This document shows positions 60,801 to 64,000 of a DNA stretch of 64,000 bases, piece by piece. Below the pieces are notes generated by a model. The model saw nothing but the letters and a program-made list of their open reading frames with translations. It had not been told where the DNA came from and searched no databases. The DNA lies in contig CM034531.1 in assembly GCA_020002185.1 (NCBI GenBank), positions 44,641,099 to 44,705,098 on the forward strand. The letters run 5' to 3'. The stretch's first letter is position 1, and each line of letters starts with the position of its first letter. This stretch comes from Paraescarpia echinospica (lineage: Eukaryota > Annelida > Polychaeta > Sabellida > Siboglinidae). Position numbers and translations under genes: made by a program.

Positions 60801-63423
60801 AAATGTCATGCCACAAACAATTAAAACAATAAACAAAACAGGCTGAAACTAGTTACACACAAAGATTAGCACAACCTGGCACTTCATTCTCATGCACAAA
60901 GTATGTGTATAATCTCATCACTTCCAAAAACTAAATACAACTATAATTTTTAATTCCATTTGTAATGCAGAATAAAGATAAGCAGAACCATGCCTCATAA
61001 TCATATCATATAGCTAGTATCTTCATTATATGAACAAAATGAAGCGAAAATCCACGGTGTGTTACATACCTTGGACCCATTCAATAGAGTGAAACTGAAA
61101 CCAACTGAGAGTAGAATCAATCTCTGTCTGACGACCATTGCGATCCAAACACCCCATAGAATTGAACCAACAGACAACCCCTGTGCAATGACCAGTGCAC
61201 GTCAAATGTCTCAGAACAGAATCAACATGTACCGGTAACCTCTGCCAGCCAAACACATCTCAAAGTGGCATTATTGGACAACCTCATTGTACTGACCAGT
61301 GACAGCCAAACATATATCAGAATAGAATCAACAGACAACCTCTGTCTGATATCAGTGTCTGCCAAATACATGAGAATATAATCAATGGACAATCTCTGTG
61401 TAATAATCAGTGACAGCCAAACATATGTATCAGAATAGAATCAACAGACAGCCTCTGCTTGCTGATCAGTGCATGCCAAATACTTCAGAGAATATAATCA
61501 ACAAACTCTGTGACATGAAAAGTGACAGTCAAAGACATTTGAGAATCAGCAGACCTGTCTAATGAGCAGCACCAGCCTAAAACATATGCAACAACAGACA
61601 ACCTCTGTCTAATGACTATCGCCAACCAAACACTGAGAATTAACAGACAACCTTATTTAACATAGTAATTCAATTTTAGTATACGGTTTAAAAATGTACG
61701 ATTTGTTTATTATTTGTGGACCAGGAATGGCTTGTGCAAAACGTATGCGCTTCATGTTTGTAAGGCCCTTTTTTATAATAATACGAAATTCAACTCTAAA
61801 ATACATTTATCTTTTTGTACATTAAACAATGCAAGAGGCAGAACACCTTTATATAAACAACAACATTCGAGTCAGTTTCGGTACAAGATCCTACAAAGGG
61901 GAACTGTCCATGCCACGAGAACAAACTACACTAAACAAACCGGAGTCATCTCAAACCTTTCAAGTGGCGAAAAACACCCAAACGAATTCATTCCAAATGC
62001 TAGCATGACACTAGGGACCTGTTGCTTACCCGAAGGCGGGCACGGTGTAGATCTACACCGTACATTTGTAAGTTCTTTGCCCTATCTAGATAGTTATACT
62101 CGGCGTCGGCGGGTGTTTGCGCCCTGAAAGCAAAAGACAACACCAAACTACAGCGACTGTCTTTGGCCAGCCATTAGGGACCAGTGCAAAAGTCACCCGC
62201 ACATATAGATGTACACAGCCCAATAATGAAAAAACAATAACATTTTAAATAAAGTAGCATCATGTTCACTGTCTGCTGACTGGCACAATCTGCTCTTTTA
62301 GAAACACATTATGTCAATGATGTTTGAGATATGCAATCCACCTGTAGCCAAGATCTAGATTTGCTTACTCGGAACAAGTAAAACTGAATAAATCTTGAGC
62401 TTGTTGCAGACTGCAGTATAATTTCATGGCAGAAATAAAATTTCGAAAAATGGACTAATAAATTTAAATAATACATTATAAAAAGGAAAAATTTTAATAC
62501 TAAATGTATCGTGCATATTTTGTTTGTGAACATGTATCATGCTGCAGTTGACTTTGATGTGGTCCCTAAACAGATACAACCGATGTTGTAATAAAAATAA
62601 ACAAATGTAGTGTGACTACACAACAAGAGTAATAACAACAGCAGAAGCCAAAGTATGAAACAAGTAGTGCATTGTGTGAACATTATATCATTCCAGAAAT
62701 TCACATCACTTGTTAGCCACCAACACACCAGTACCCCCACACCCACCCCTACCCCCACCCAACACCATATATCAGATCAGAATCCACAAGTTTTAATGTA
62801 TTATTATGTTGAACTATTTCAGGCAATTCCTCCCAAAATTTGCAATTTTTTTTTGCAGCTTAGTATTATCCGTGATTTAATTTTCACACAATGTAAACTT
62901 AGCAGTAGCAGTAGCAGCAACAGTAGTAGTAGTCGTAGCTATCACAGTAAGAAGTCACAGTGGGGGAGGGGTAACATTAATATTAGTAACAAAATAAGTT
63001 GTAACCTGGGTTGAGCTTGATTGCAATTATTAAAACATACATAAATAATTATTCTATCAGTAGTTTTCCTTATATACATAAAACTTAATATTATTAAATT
63101 ACATTTTTATGGTCCAAAATGTGATAAATTTCTGCGGTACAACACTAACCAAAACCATGACTTTGCAATCAAACCCAGCCCAGGCGTAACCAACGGCAAC
63201 GCAATAACAAACAACAAACAAACAACAAACAAACAACGCTATGCGGTCGAGCAGAAAGCAACACAACAACCAAATGGTGACTGTCCGGCATGCTCAAGAG
63301 GGTGCTTGACCAGTGGTCATCCTTACCCTCACCCAGCTCGCCACATACATATCCATGCCATAAGTGTCCACCTGGCGCACCTGGTCAAGGTACAACATCT
63401 CACATGCGGCCGGAGTGAGGCCC
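22207..63423 (-). CDS. PTPN4-like: FERM-domain protein tyrosine phosphatase (PTPN4/PTPN3, Ptpmeg family), partial gene, 8 exons visible
   Basis: Eight minus-strand exons with consensus splice sites: 63327-63423 or 62030-62123 (alternatives), 59999-60087, 58078-58141, 53583-53743, 39652-39720, 38125-38736, 22207-22399. Phases in order are 2-0 (both alternatives), 0-2, 2-0, 0-2, 2-2, 2-2 and 2-0, so the frame stays open throughout. The protein reads as the FERM F2-F3 hinge, the F3 lobe (HHTFFRL core), the FERM-adjacent segment (GSKFRYS, GKTQFQAIEE, RSFER-SPSK) and a disordered linker. In the family, FERM targets the enzyme to the membrane cytoskeleton, followed by PDZ and a Cys-based phosphatase domain; neither of these was found here. 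The RSFER-SPSK stretch after GSKFRYS matches PTPN4 better than band 4.1 proteins. Start and stop lie outside the window. Introns reach 14-16 kb and are packed with repeats. Identity rests on remembered family motifs, not on a search. Confidence 0.85.
22400..24958. other. Intron 7-8, left part
   Basis: Mostly unique AT-rich sequence. Two items stand out: a 45-bp fragment of the dispersed element B left end at about 22888-22935 (atgggccaagaggtcctgaa), and four spaced copies of aactggccc at 23828-23900. No further exon was supported. Confidence 0.55.
24959..26736. mobile_element. Dispersed element B, copy 1, interrupted by a LINE relic
   Basis: The left end (atgggccaagaggccctgaa, gtcctttggactaatacg), a middle part near 26300-26460 and the right end (gagtgatggcaatagtccct ... 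ccaaaggactaaaa) all match the copy at 58379-59712 in the same order. The left subterminal agtcctttggacta and the right ccaaaggacta are inverted relative to each other. A LINE fragment occupies about 25305-25930. No transposase frame; class unknown, non-autonomous. Confidence 0.75.
25305..25930 (+). pseudogene. LINE (non-LTR) reverse transcriptase relic inside element B
   Basis: The frame from 25348 reads RYKCFIKQISKCYHKQL, then KPAEYWDIL, the pre-RT region of CR1/jockey-like LINEs. A single-base slip near 25645 leads to NKKACGIDNIITEYLK (RT motif 1 region). After a large internal deletion, VQQGENLYPLLFAIYL (motif B) and YVLLYADDT (catalytic motif C) follow at 25740-25925. Frame changes, stops and deletions make it dead. 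It ends abruptly at element B sequence. Confidence 0.8.
26737..27733. other. Intronic, no supported gene
   Basis: 26830-27110 is polypurine on the plus strand and gives a long pyrimidine-rich open frame on the minus strand without splice support. A plus-strand frame at 27525 ends in the GT repeat and is not believable as a gene. Confidence 0.45.
27734..27808. repeat. (GT)n microsatellite, 75 bp
   Basis: Uninterrupted alternating G and T, about 37 dinucleotides. Such runs can adopt Z-DNA and are length-variable. Confidence 0.98.
27809..28526. other. Intronic; decayed outlier units of the next array at 27960-28070
   Basis: Two degenerate copies of the 85-bp unit can be made out (gtgtgggtgatgatgaacag; gggtggggtgataatgaaga). 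The rest is AT-rich with nothing recognised. Confidence 0.55.
28527..28968. repeat. About 85-bp tandem repeat, 5.3 copies
   Basis: The unit includes agtgttagatgggatgcctc, catgatctatacctctgcct and ccacaactgcagtgtgggcg, ending in a G-run of variable length. Length differences between units lie mainly in the G-run (cgaggggggagg, cgggggaggggg, tggggggggagggg), the usual slippage-prone part. Confidence 0.93.
28969..30089. other. Intronic, no supported gene
   Basis: Unique sequence; open frames at 29085-30131 lack paired splice sites or recognisable domains. Confidence 0.45.
30090..31590. mobile_element. Dispersed element C, copy 1, with a nested TTAA element
   Basis: 30090-30511 and 31246-31590 are collinear with 37090-37797 (shared words include gacagtattcat, aaggttattatactagtt, gaatttatg/cg.atccattcata). 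The 726 bp between are absent from the other copy. No coding capacity. Class unknown. Confidence 0.75.
30516..31241. mobile_element. 726-bp TTAA-flanked element (piggyBac-type MITE) nested in element C
   Basis: It is flanked by TTAA on both sides (30512-30515 and 31242-31245). The left end is gcccagacacggcaggtaga and the inverted right end is ggccagacaccgcaggtgaa. The paralogous site at about 37480 lacks the insert and reads straight through from gaaagtttact to ggattatctc. TTAA target duplication is the mark of the piggyBac superfamily. No transposase frame. Confidence 0.8.
31905..32650. repeat. Degenerate 18-20-bp tandem repeat
   Basis: About 35-40 loosely related units of the form caagtcaggatctctgg, with frequent substitutions and indels. 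It is an old minisatellite. Confidence 0.8.
32651..33329. other. Intronic; short CA-, GCAC- and ATGT-rich simple sequence at 33060-33300
   Basis: 33095-33200 contains cacgcacgcacgcacgg and atgcatgtatgtatgcatc type simple sequence, which explains the start of a long plus-strand open frame there. Confidence 0.6.
33330..34014. promoter_or_regulatory. CpG-rich stretch; possible promoter or cryptic exon
   Basis: Markedly richer in C, G and CpG than anything around it (gtaccgcaccgcacgcgagt; catcgccgatggccgtgtat). Both strands have long open frames. On the minus strand, 33812-34014 has a plausible exon form: it follows tattgctag, stays open for 67 codons (with a stretch reading LSLPELTALLHQNTARTV) and ends at TGC|gtaggt in phase 2, which would fit exon 8. 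It cannot follow exon 7 in phase. It may be an alternative start region or chance. Confidence 0.3.
34015..34450. other. AT-rich intronic sequence
   Basis: Runs of A and T with nothing recognised. Confidence 0.5.
34455..34625. repeat. Degenerate 16-19-bp repeat (tgtcagatatcat)
   Basis: About nine imperfect units of ctgtcagatatcatgnactg, directly left of the perfect inverted repeat. Confidence 0.8.
34639..34814. repeat. Perfect 77-bp inverted repeat with 22-nt loop
   Basis: The arms 34639-34715 and 34738-34814 are exact reverse complements by base-by-base reading; both outer ends read agctgcatataatcaccc going inward. The loop is 34716-34737. Outside the arms the match stops at once. Transcribed from either strand it would form a mismatch-free 77-bp hairpin. 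Confidence 0.97.
34815..35629. other. Intronic, nothing recognised
   Basis: No supported exon or repeat. Confidence 0.45.
35630..36881 (+). pseudogene. LINE (non-LTR) reverse transcriptase, 5'-truncated with three stops
   Basis: A single plus-strand frame covers the RT core: AEEQAGFRTGQST, FIDCKKAFDRV (motif A, first catalytic Asp), VRQGCLLSPTLFNIFLE (motif B), LRFADDIDGLAG (FADD, motif C), GMEISAEKTK (motif D), FKYLGSVIT (motif E), then a C-terminal domain with LKWYGHFSQSS, RRRGRQKKRWEDY and WTGLEFADTQRAV. The frame is broken only by TGA at 35934, TAG at 36333 and TGA at 36369; there is no frameshift. The endonuclease and early RT are missing, as usual for 5'-truncated LINE copies. The C-terminus resembles RTE-like elements common in cnidarians and molluscs; the clade is not certain. 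It lies antisense in intron 7-8. Confidence 0.92.
36882..37089. other. Short spacer after the LINE
   Basis: Probably the LINE 3' UTR and flank; no tail repeat is evident. Confidence 0.4.
37090..37797. mobile_element. Dispersed element C, copy 2 (without the TTAA insert)
   Basis: It aligns along its length with 30090-30511 plus 31246-31590, and provides the empty-site comparison for the 726-bp insert. Confidence 0.75.
37798..38124. other. Intron flank of exon 7
   Basis: AT-rich; the exon 7 donor gtgagtataa is at its right edge. Confidence 0.6.
38125..38736 (-). CDS. PTPN4-like: Exon 7: disordered linker after FERM-FA
   Basis: 612 bp, phase 2 to 2, 204 codons. The acceptor is cacctacttgttag and the donor is strong (GATGA|gtgagt). 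The protein starts SPSKHYARR, which is the family-conserved start of the linker (PTPN4 has SPSK followed by basic residues at the same place), then becomes low-complexity and rich in Ser, Asn, Arg, Pro and Thr with no domain. It includes HRLSRSTE, a basophilic-kinase-like site (inference). There is no in-frame ATG before codon 120 or so, and the frame has an upstream TAA just before the acceptor, so this is an internal exon and not a first exon. Its GC and CpG content is clearly above the surrounding intron. The linker between FERM and PDZ varies widely in length among family members. Confidence 0.87.
38737..39357. other. Intron 6-7, right of exon 7
   Basis: Contains loosely repeated acacac-rich words (cacttcatatatacacacat) but no exon. 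Confidence 0.5.
39358..39565. repeat. Degenerate 18-bp repeat (caatattgcc/agacaatatc)
   Basis: About 11 imperfect units alternating agacaatatcgcc and caacaatattgcc. The caatattg core is self-complementary, so each unit is a short palindrome. It lies in the 915-bp intron between exons 7 and 6. Confidence 0.85.
39652..39720 (-). CDS. PTPN4-like: Exon 6: FERM-adjacent segment
   Basis: 69 bp, phase 2 to 2, so it is a length-multiple-of-3 cassette. The acceptor is tgattcttcacag and the donor is GAAAG|gtcagt. The protein is GKTQFQAIEEGKRR followed by ARIERSFER. Coming after KFRYS, this matches the G-R/K-T-x-x-Q-x-x-x-x-G-K pattern of the FERM-adjacent region of PTPN4. The last codon (AG|G, Arg) is completed by exon 7. 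It is too short to show as a long open frame and was found by following phase from its neighbours. A decayed SINE sits in the intron just upstream, at about 39786-39940. Confidence 0.9.
39786..39940 (-). mobile_element. SINE fragment, 5' half, diverged
   Basis: The plus strand contains gggtactcagttgcacagct and ccaagccttgaaacagcagc, which align in order with ggtactcattcatacagc and cccaagatttgaaacatcag in the 6.2-kb SINE. A decayed B-box (ggattgaaacc) and a possible A-box remnant (tatggtgcca) follow. It lacks the tail. It lies 65 bp upstream of exon 6, within its intron. Confidence 0.65.
39941..40808. other. Intron 5-6, right of the SINE fragment
   Basis: Contains spaced variants of atccatggaacctgc (40390-40520). 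A plus-strand exon-like segment at 40590-40653 has an acceptor-like and a donor-like edge (see rejected items). Confidence 0.45.
40809..42400. repeat. 16-bp array, block 1
   Basis: About 100 units of gtgatggtagtatcat with ordered variants (gtactatgtga, atatgattgtagt, accatgtaatggt). The right two thirds show a higher-order pattern of several 16-mers. It starts as a more diverse, probably older, left part (40809-41160) that is absent from blocks 2 and 3. Confidence 0.93.
42401..42645. other. Spacer 1 between the 16-bp and 36-bp arrays
   Basis: About 245 bp of unique-looking sequence (from attacagccactgacaagaag) repeated virtually unchanged at 45861-46105 and 48881-49125. No coding signal. Confidence 0.85.
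42646..44062. repeat. 36-bp array, block 1
   Basis: Units contain gagtggacctcaacacctcg and gaggaaggaaagagatga, mostly 36 bp with 33- and 39-bp variants, about 39 copies. The purine-rich unit is free of stops in several frames, giving frames such as SGPQHLGGRKEM; no evidence of coding. Confidence 0.93.
44172..47210. repeat. Block 2 of the triplicated compound repeat
   Basis: 16-bp array 44169-45860, spacer 45861-46105, 36-bp array 46106-47100 (about 28 units), then the AT-rich spacer with catattaatatatagatact. Same order and near-identical spacers as block 1. Confidence 0.9.
47211..50868. repeat. Block 3 of the triplicated compound repeat
   Basis: 16-bp array 47208-48880, spacer 48881-49125, 36-bp array 49126-50758 (about 45 units), AT-rich spacer to about 50865. 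The 36-bp part combines unit orders seen in block 2 (left) and block 1 (right). Confidence 0.9.
50869..51990. other. Intron 5-6, unique part
   Basis: No supported exon or repeat. Confidence 0.45.
51991..52335 (+). pseudogene. LINE C-terminal relic
   Basis: Reads GLETEALTEQEKLQVCENN, then after stops and a deletion KLVRSRMRRTGH, then RRRRRRPQLRWEDCVRRDMR. This order (E-x-x-x-CENN, KLVRSR, R-P-x-LRWEDCV) is the post-RT C-terminal domain of a second family of LINEs. Stops at 52084 and after RTGH make it dead. It lies antisense in intron 5-6. Confidence 0.75.
52336..53582. other. Intron 5-6 next to the exon 5 donor
   Basis: AT-rich; no exon other than exon 5 at its right edge. Confidence 0.55.
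53583..53743 (-). CDS. PTPN4-like: Exon 5 (HHTFFRL exon): end of FERM F3 and start of FERM-adjacent region
   Basis: 161 bp, phase 0 to 2, 53 codons plus AG. The acceptor is gtggttgtttcag|AATGAC and the donor is TACAG|gtgggt. The protein starts NDNVENLVGFNMFSYRS, continues CKNLWRSCIEHHTFFRL and ends SVGSKFRY. CKNLW-x-x-C-x-EHHTFFRL is the signature C-terminal helix of the F3 lobe in band 4.1 superfamily proteins. The split AG|T gives Ser, making KFRYS as in the family. The first 21 bases and the 16 bases upstream form the unit of the 110-copy array next door, so the real acceptor is the last of over 100 near-identical 3' splice sites. I count this as exon 5 because the two alternatives at 62-63 kb are numbered separately. 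Confidence 0.95.
53723..57820 (-). repeat. About 110 tandem copies of the exon 5 3' splice site (37-bp unit)
   Basis: The 37-bp unit, read on the minus strand, is a 16-base intron end (tttgtggttgtttcag) followed by the first 21 bases of exon 5 (AATGACAA..GAGAACCTG). The unit touching the gene includes the real acceptor. Variants include 35-bp units lacking CA in the spacer, an A-to-G-type change at the gtagag position (cattg, cgttg, cactg, gcattg), and aaaagg in place of acagg. Variants recur in the same order, so blocks were duplicated as well as single units. Splicing to an upstream copy would read into a TGA within about 14 codons. Confidence 0.95.
57825..57884 (-). pseudogene. Exon 5 remnant I
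   Basis: A tandem copy of the first 20 codons of exon 5 with its own acceptor (gtagttgtttcag|AATGAC). It translates without a stop to NDSLEIL then AFSLFSYRLYKN, against NDNVENL and GFNMFSYRSCKN in the real exon. It is followed directly by TAG and has no donor, so it is an exon fragment. It is the least decayed of three such remnants at the far end of the intron. Confidence 0.85.
57905..57961 (-). pseudogene. Exon 5 remnant II
   Basis: A second decayed copy starting 77 bp upstream (minus sense) of remnant I, with acceptor atggttgtttcag|AAGGAC. It translates to KDSVENLVDF, clearly the exon 5 start, then breaks down with two in-frame stops. Confidence 0.8.
57978..58025 (-). pseudogene. Exon 5 remnant III
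   Basis: A third copy, about 79 bp further upstream (minus sense). It translates to NMVSVDMFDYQLYKKI, aligning with the NLVGFNMFSYRSCKNL part of exon 5. The acceptor side has decayed. It lies within 60 bp of the exon 3 donor, so remnants I-III together fill the part of the intron not taken by the 37-bp array. Confidence 0.7.
58078..58141 (-). CDS. PTPN4-like: Exon 3: FERM F3 strand block
   Basis: 64 bp, phase 2 to 0. The acceptor is ctttgtgttgcag and the donor is ATG|gtaagtt. After the split Trp the protein is SKII then ISFKRKQFFIQLRKEM, the basic beta-strand block conserved in band 4.1 and PTPN4 F3 lobes. It ends in phase 0, matching exon 4, which starts at AAT. The next intron, 53744-58077, is almost entirely made of copies of exon 4's 3' splice site (exon 5 in the summary and findings counting, where the alternatives are exons 1 and 2). 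Confidence 0.92.
58379..59712. mobile_element. Dispersed element B, copy 2, complete
   Basis: Runs from atgggccaagtggctctgaa to ttcagccaaaggactaaaaa, about 1.33 kb. The right third contains three tandem copies of a roughly 165-bp segment, each with a variant of aattcaatcaaatacagatt (59217, 59382, 59548). It fills most of the intron between exons 3 and 2. No coding capacity. Confidence 0.8.
59999..60087 (-). CDS. PTPN4-like: Exon 2: start of the FERM F3 lobe
   Basis: 89 bp, phase 0 to 2, 29 codons plus two bases of a split Trp codon. The donor is perfect (TCATG|gtaagt). The acceptor is ctttcactttgaag. The protein starts DQSNLEIQLGV and ends NNARINTFSW. These are the first beta strands of the F3 PH/PTB-like lobe in the FERM families, where DQSN-E-I is typical of PTPN4. 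The Trp split (TG|G) is completed by the first base of exon 3, which confirms the join. The 5' boundary is the less certain end because an alternative AG lies upstream. Confidence 0.88.
60088..61149. other. Intron right of exon 2
   Basis: AT-rich with nothing recognised. Confidence 0.5.
61150..61650. repeat. Degenerate 55-65-bp tandem repeat
   Basis: About eight decayed units built from gaatcaacagacaacctctg, a TGA(CC)AGTG part and cagccaaacacat. Order is kept but identity between units is low. Confidence 0.75.
62030..62123 (-). CDS. PTPN4-like: Exon 1b: FERM F2-F3 hinge, canonical copy
   Basis: 94 bp, phase 2 to 0, 31 codons. The acceptor is strong (tcttttgctttcag) and the donor is CGG|gtaagc. 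The protein reads TPADAEYNYLDRAKN then YGVDLHRAR, the family consensus for the helix leading from F2 into F3. Its final LR, before the next exon starts DQSN, is two residues more than the usual spacing. The coding sequence contains a perfect 20-bp palindrome at 62042-62061 over the GVDLH codons. The 137-codon plus-strand frame at 61714-62127 is only the antisense of this exon plus intron. Confidence 0.88.
62124..63326. other. Intron between the two alternative exons
   Basis: About 1.2 kb, AT-rich, with short simple-sequence tracts: acacccacccctacccccac near 62740 and an agcagtagtagtag run near 62900-62940. Confidence 0.6.
63327..63423 (-). CDS. PTPN4-like: Exon 1a: FERM F2-F3 hinge, alternative copy
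   Basis: 97 bp, phase 2 to 0, 32 codons. The acceptor is a gctgaccacag site and the donor is AGG|gtaagg; a second in-phase donor 6 bp earlier (TGG|gtgagg) would end the exon at 63333. The protein starts GLTPAACEMLYLDQ and includes DTYGMDMY. This aligns with the family pattern of a TPA-A-E-x-x-YLD helix followed by YGVDL, where the last F2 helix leads into the F3 PH/PTB-like lobe. It is the more diverged of two homologous exons: it has Cys where the sister exon has Ala-Glu, and ASWVR in place of RARLR. It is probably mutually exclusive with exon 1b at 62.1 kb, since including both would duplicate the hinge and break the phase (0 followed by 2). Confidence 0.75.
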
Positions 63424-64000
63424 CTGTGGTCAGCAAGCAGTGGTCAGTCCAGCATCCACTCCCACCGGTCATTAGTCTACCAACGCTCTAACACCCTCTA
63501 CCCCAAAAATCAGAGTTAATTACTGGAAATTACTCCTTATTATAATCCTTTAGGATAATTCTACTAAGTCTGAATTTTGAAAATGTATCCACAAGAGGGC
63601 ACCACTGTTTGTTAGAATGGTGGTGCCCCTGGTGTATGGCCCTACAGTTATTCTTCTGGCTGGGTTTCGGGTAAGTGTTGTTCTTGAACTCTGACAAGTT
63701 AGTTGATTTCGGCGAGTTTATTCGACTGATAGTAATTGTAGTTGAATTCAACCAGCAAGATTGGGACTTTAAAAATGTCAGACTTTCAGAAGGGAGATGA
63801 ATGTTGTGGGGCAGACACAGAGATTTAGCTTTTGGGTGGTGATATTCCTCAAATTTTTATATTTAAAAAACATTCTTTTTTTCAAGGTAGACACATCAGA
63901 GAAATGATTCAGAGTTGTTTTGACCCAATTTGTTCACCGAATTTCTAACCAGTGACAGCAAATGGTGCTGTTTTACAACTGTTGATAGGTTTATTCTGTA
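63424..64000. other. Intron upstream of the alternative exons
   Basis: No further FERM exon was found before the window edge. Confidence 0.5.

Noticed and set aside
61714..62127. 137-codon plus-strand open frame
   Set aside because: Its coding-like half is the exact antisense of the FERM exon at 62030-62123.

Overview
This is an AT-rich eukaryotic genomic window, probably from a marine invertebrate of mollusc or other lophotrochozoan type. The evidence is spliced genes with consensus GT-AG introns, a tRNA-headed SINE whose tail reads cgctttgag...tatataag, decayed non-LTR retrotransposons, MITE-like elements and very large intronic minisatellites. The taxon is inferred; no single sequence here fixes it. 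One assembly gap of exactly 1000 N lies at 1260-2259.

The main content is one minus-strand gene running right to left across most of the window. Eight exons (63423 down to 22207) have splice sites and phases that fit, and their conserved parts read as the end of FERM F2, the F3 lobe, the FERM-adjacent segment and the linker of a cytosolic tyrosine phosphatase of the PTPN4/PTPN3 (Drosophila Ptpmeg) family. The 5' FERM exons lie beyond the right edge. The PDZ and phosphatase exons were not found and presumably lie beyond the left edge or in the gap. The two rightmost exons (63.4 and 62.1 kb) are homologous, have the same phases and look like a mutually exclusive pair.

Almost everything else is intronic repeat. 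From left to right: 14 identical 30-bp units (2.9 kb); about 8 kb of a 64-66-bp satellite (6.3-14.3 kb) that starts inside the tRNA-like head of a SINE; 35-bp, 19-bp and 41-bp arrays; small inverted-repeat elements (15.6, 17.7, 20.4, 21.0 kb); exon 8 (22.2-22.4 kb); a LINE relic nested in a dispersed element (25-26.7 kb); a GT microsatellite and an 85-bp array (27.7-29 kb); a TTAA-flanked element inserted in a repeat whose second copy at 37 kb lacks it; a CpG-rich stretch (33.3-34 kb); a perfect 77-bp inverted repeat (34.6-34.8 kb); a LINE RT pseudogene (35.6-36.9 kb); exons 7 and 6 (38.1-39.7 kb); a triplicated roughly 3-kb block of 16-bp plus 36-bp arrays (40.8-50.9 kb); a second LINE relic (52 kb); exon 5 (53.6-53.7 kb); and an intron made almost wholly of copies of exon 5's own 3' splice site.

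The last item is the most striking. The intron between exons 4 and 5 (about 4.3 kb) holds some 110 tandem 37-bp units, each carrying the polypyrimidine tract, the AG and the first 21 coding bases of exon 5. At its far end are three older, decayed and longer copies of the same exon edge that still translate into recognisable FERM residues. With the exon pair at 62-63 kb and the SINE-seeded satellite, the locus records repeated local tandem duplication inside one gene.
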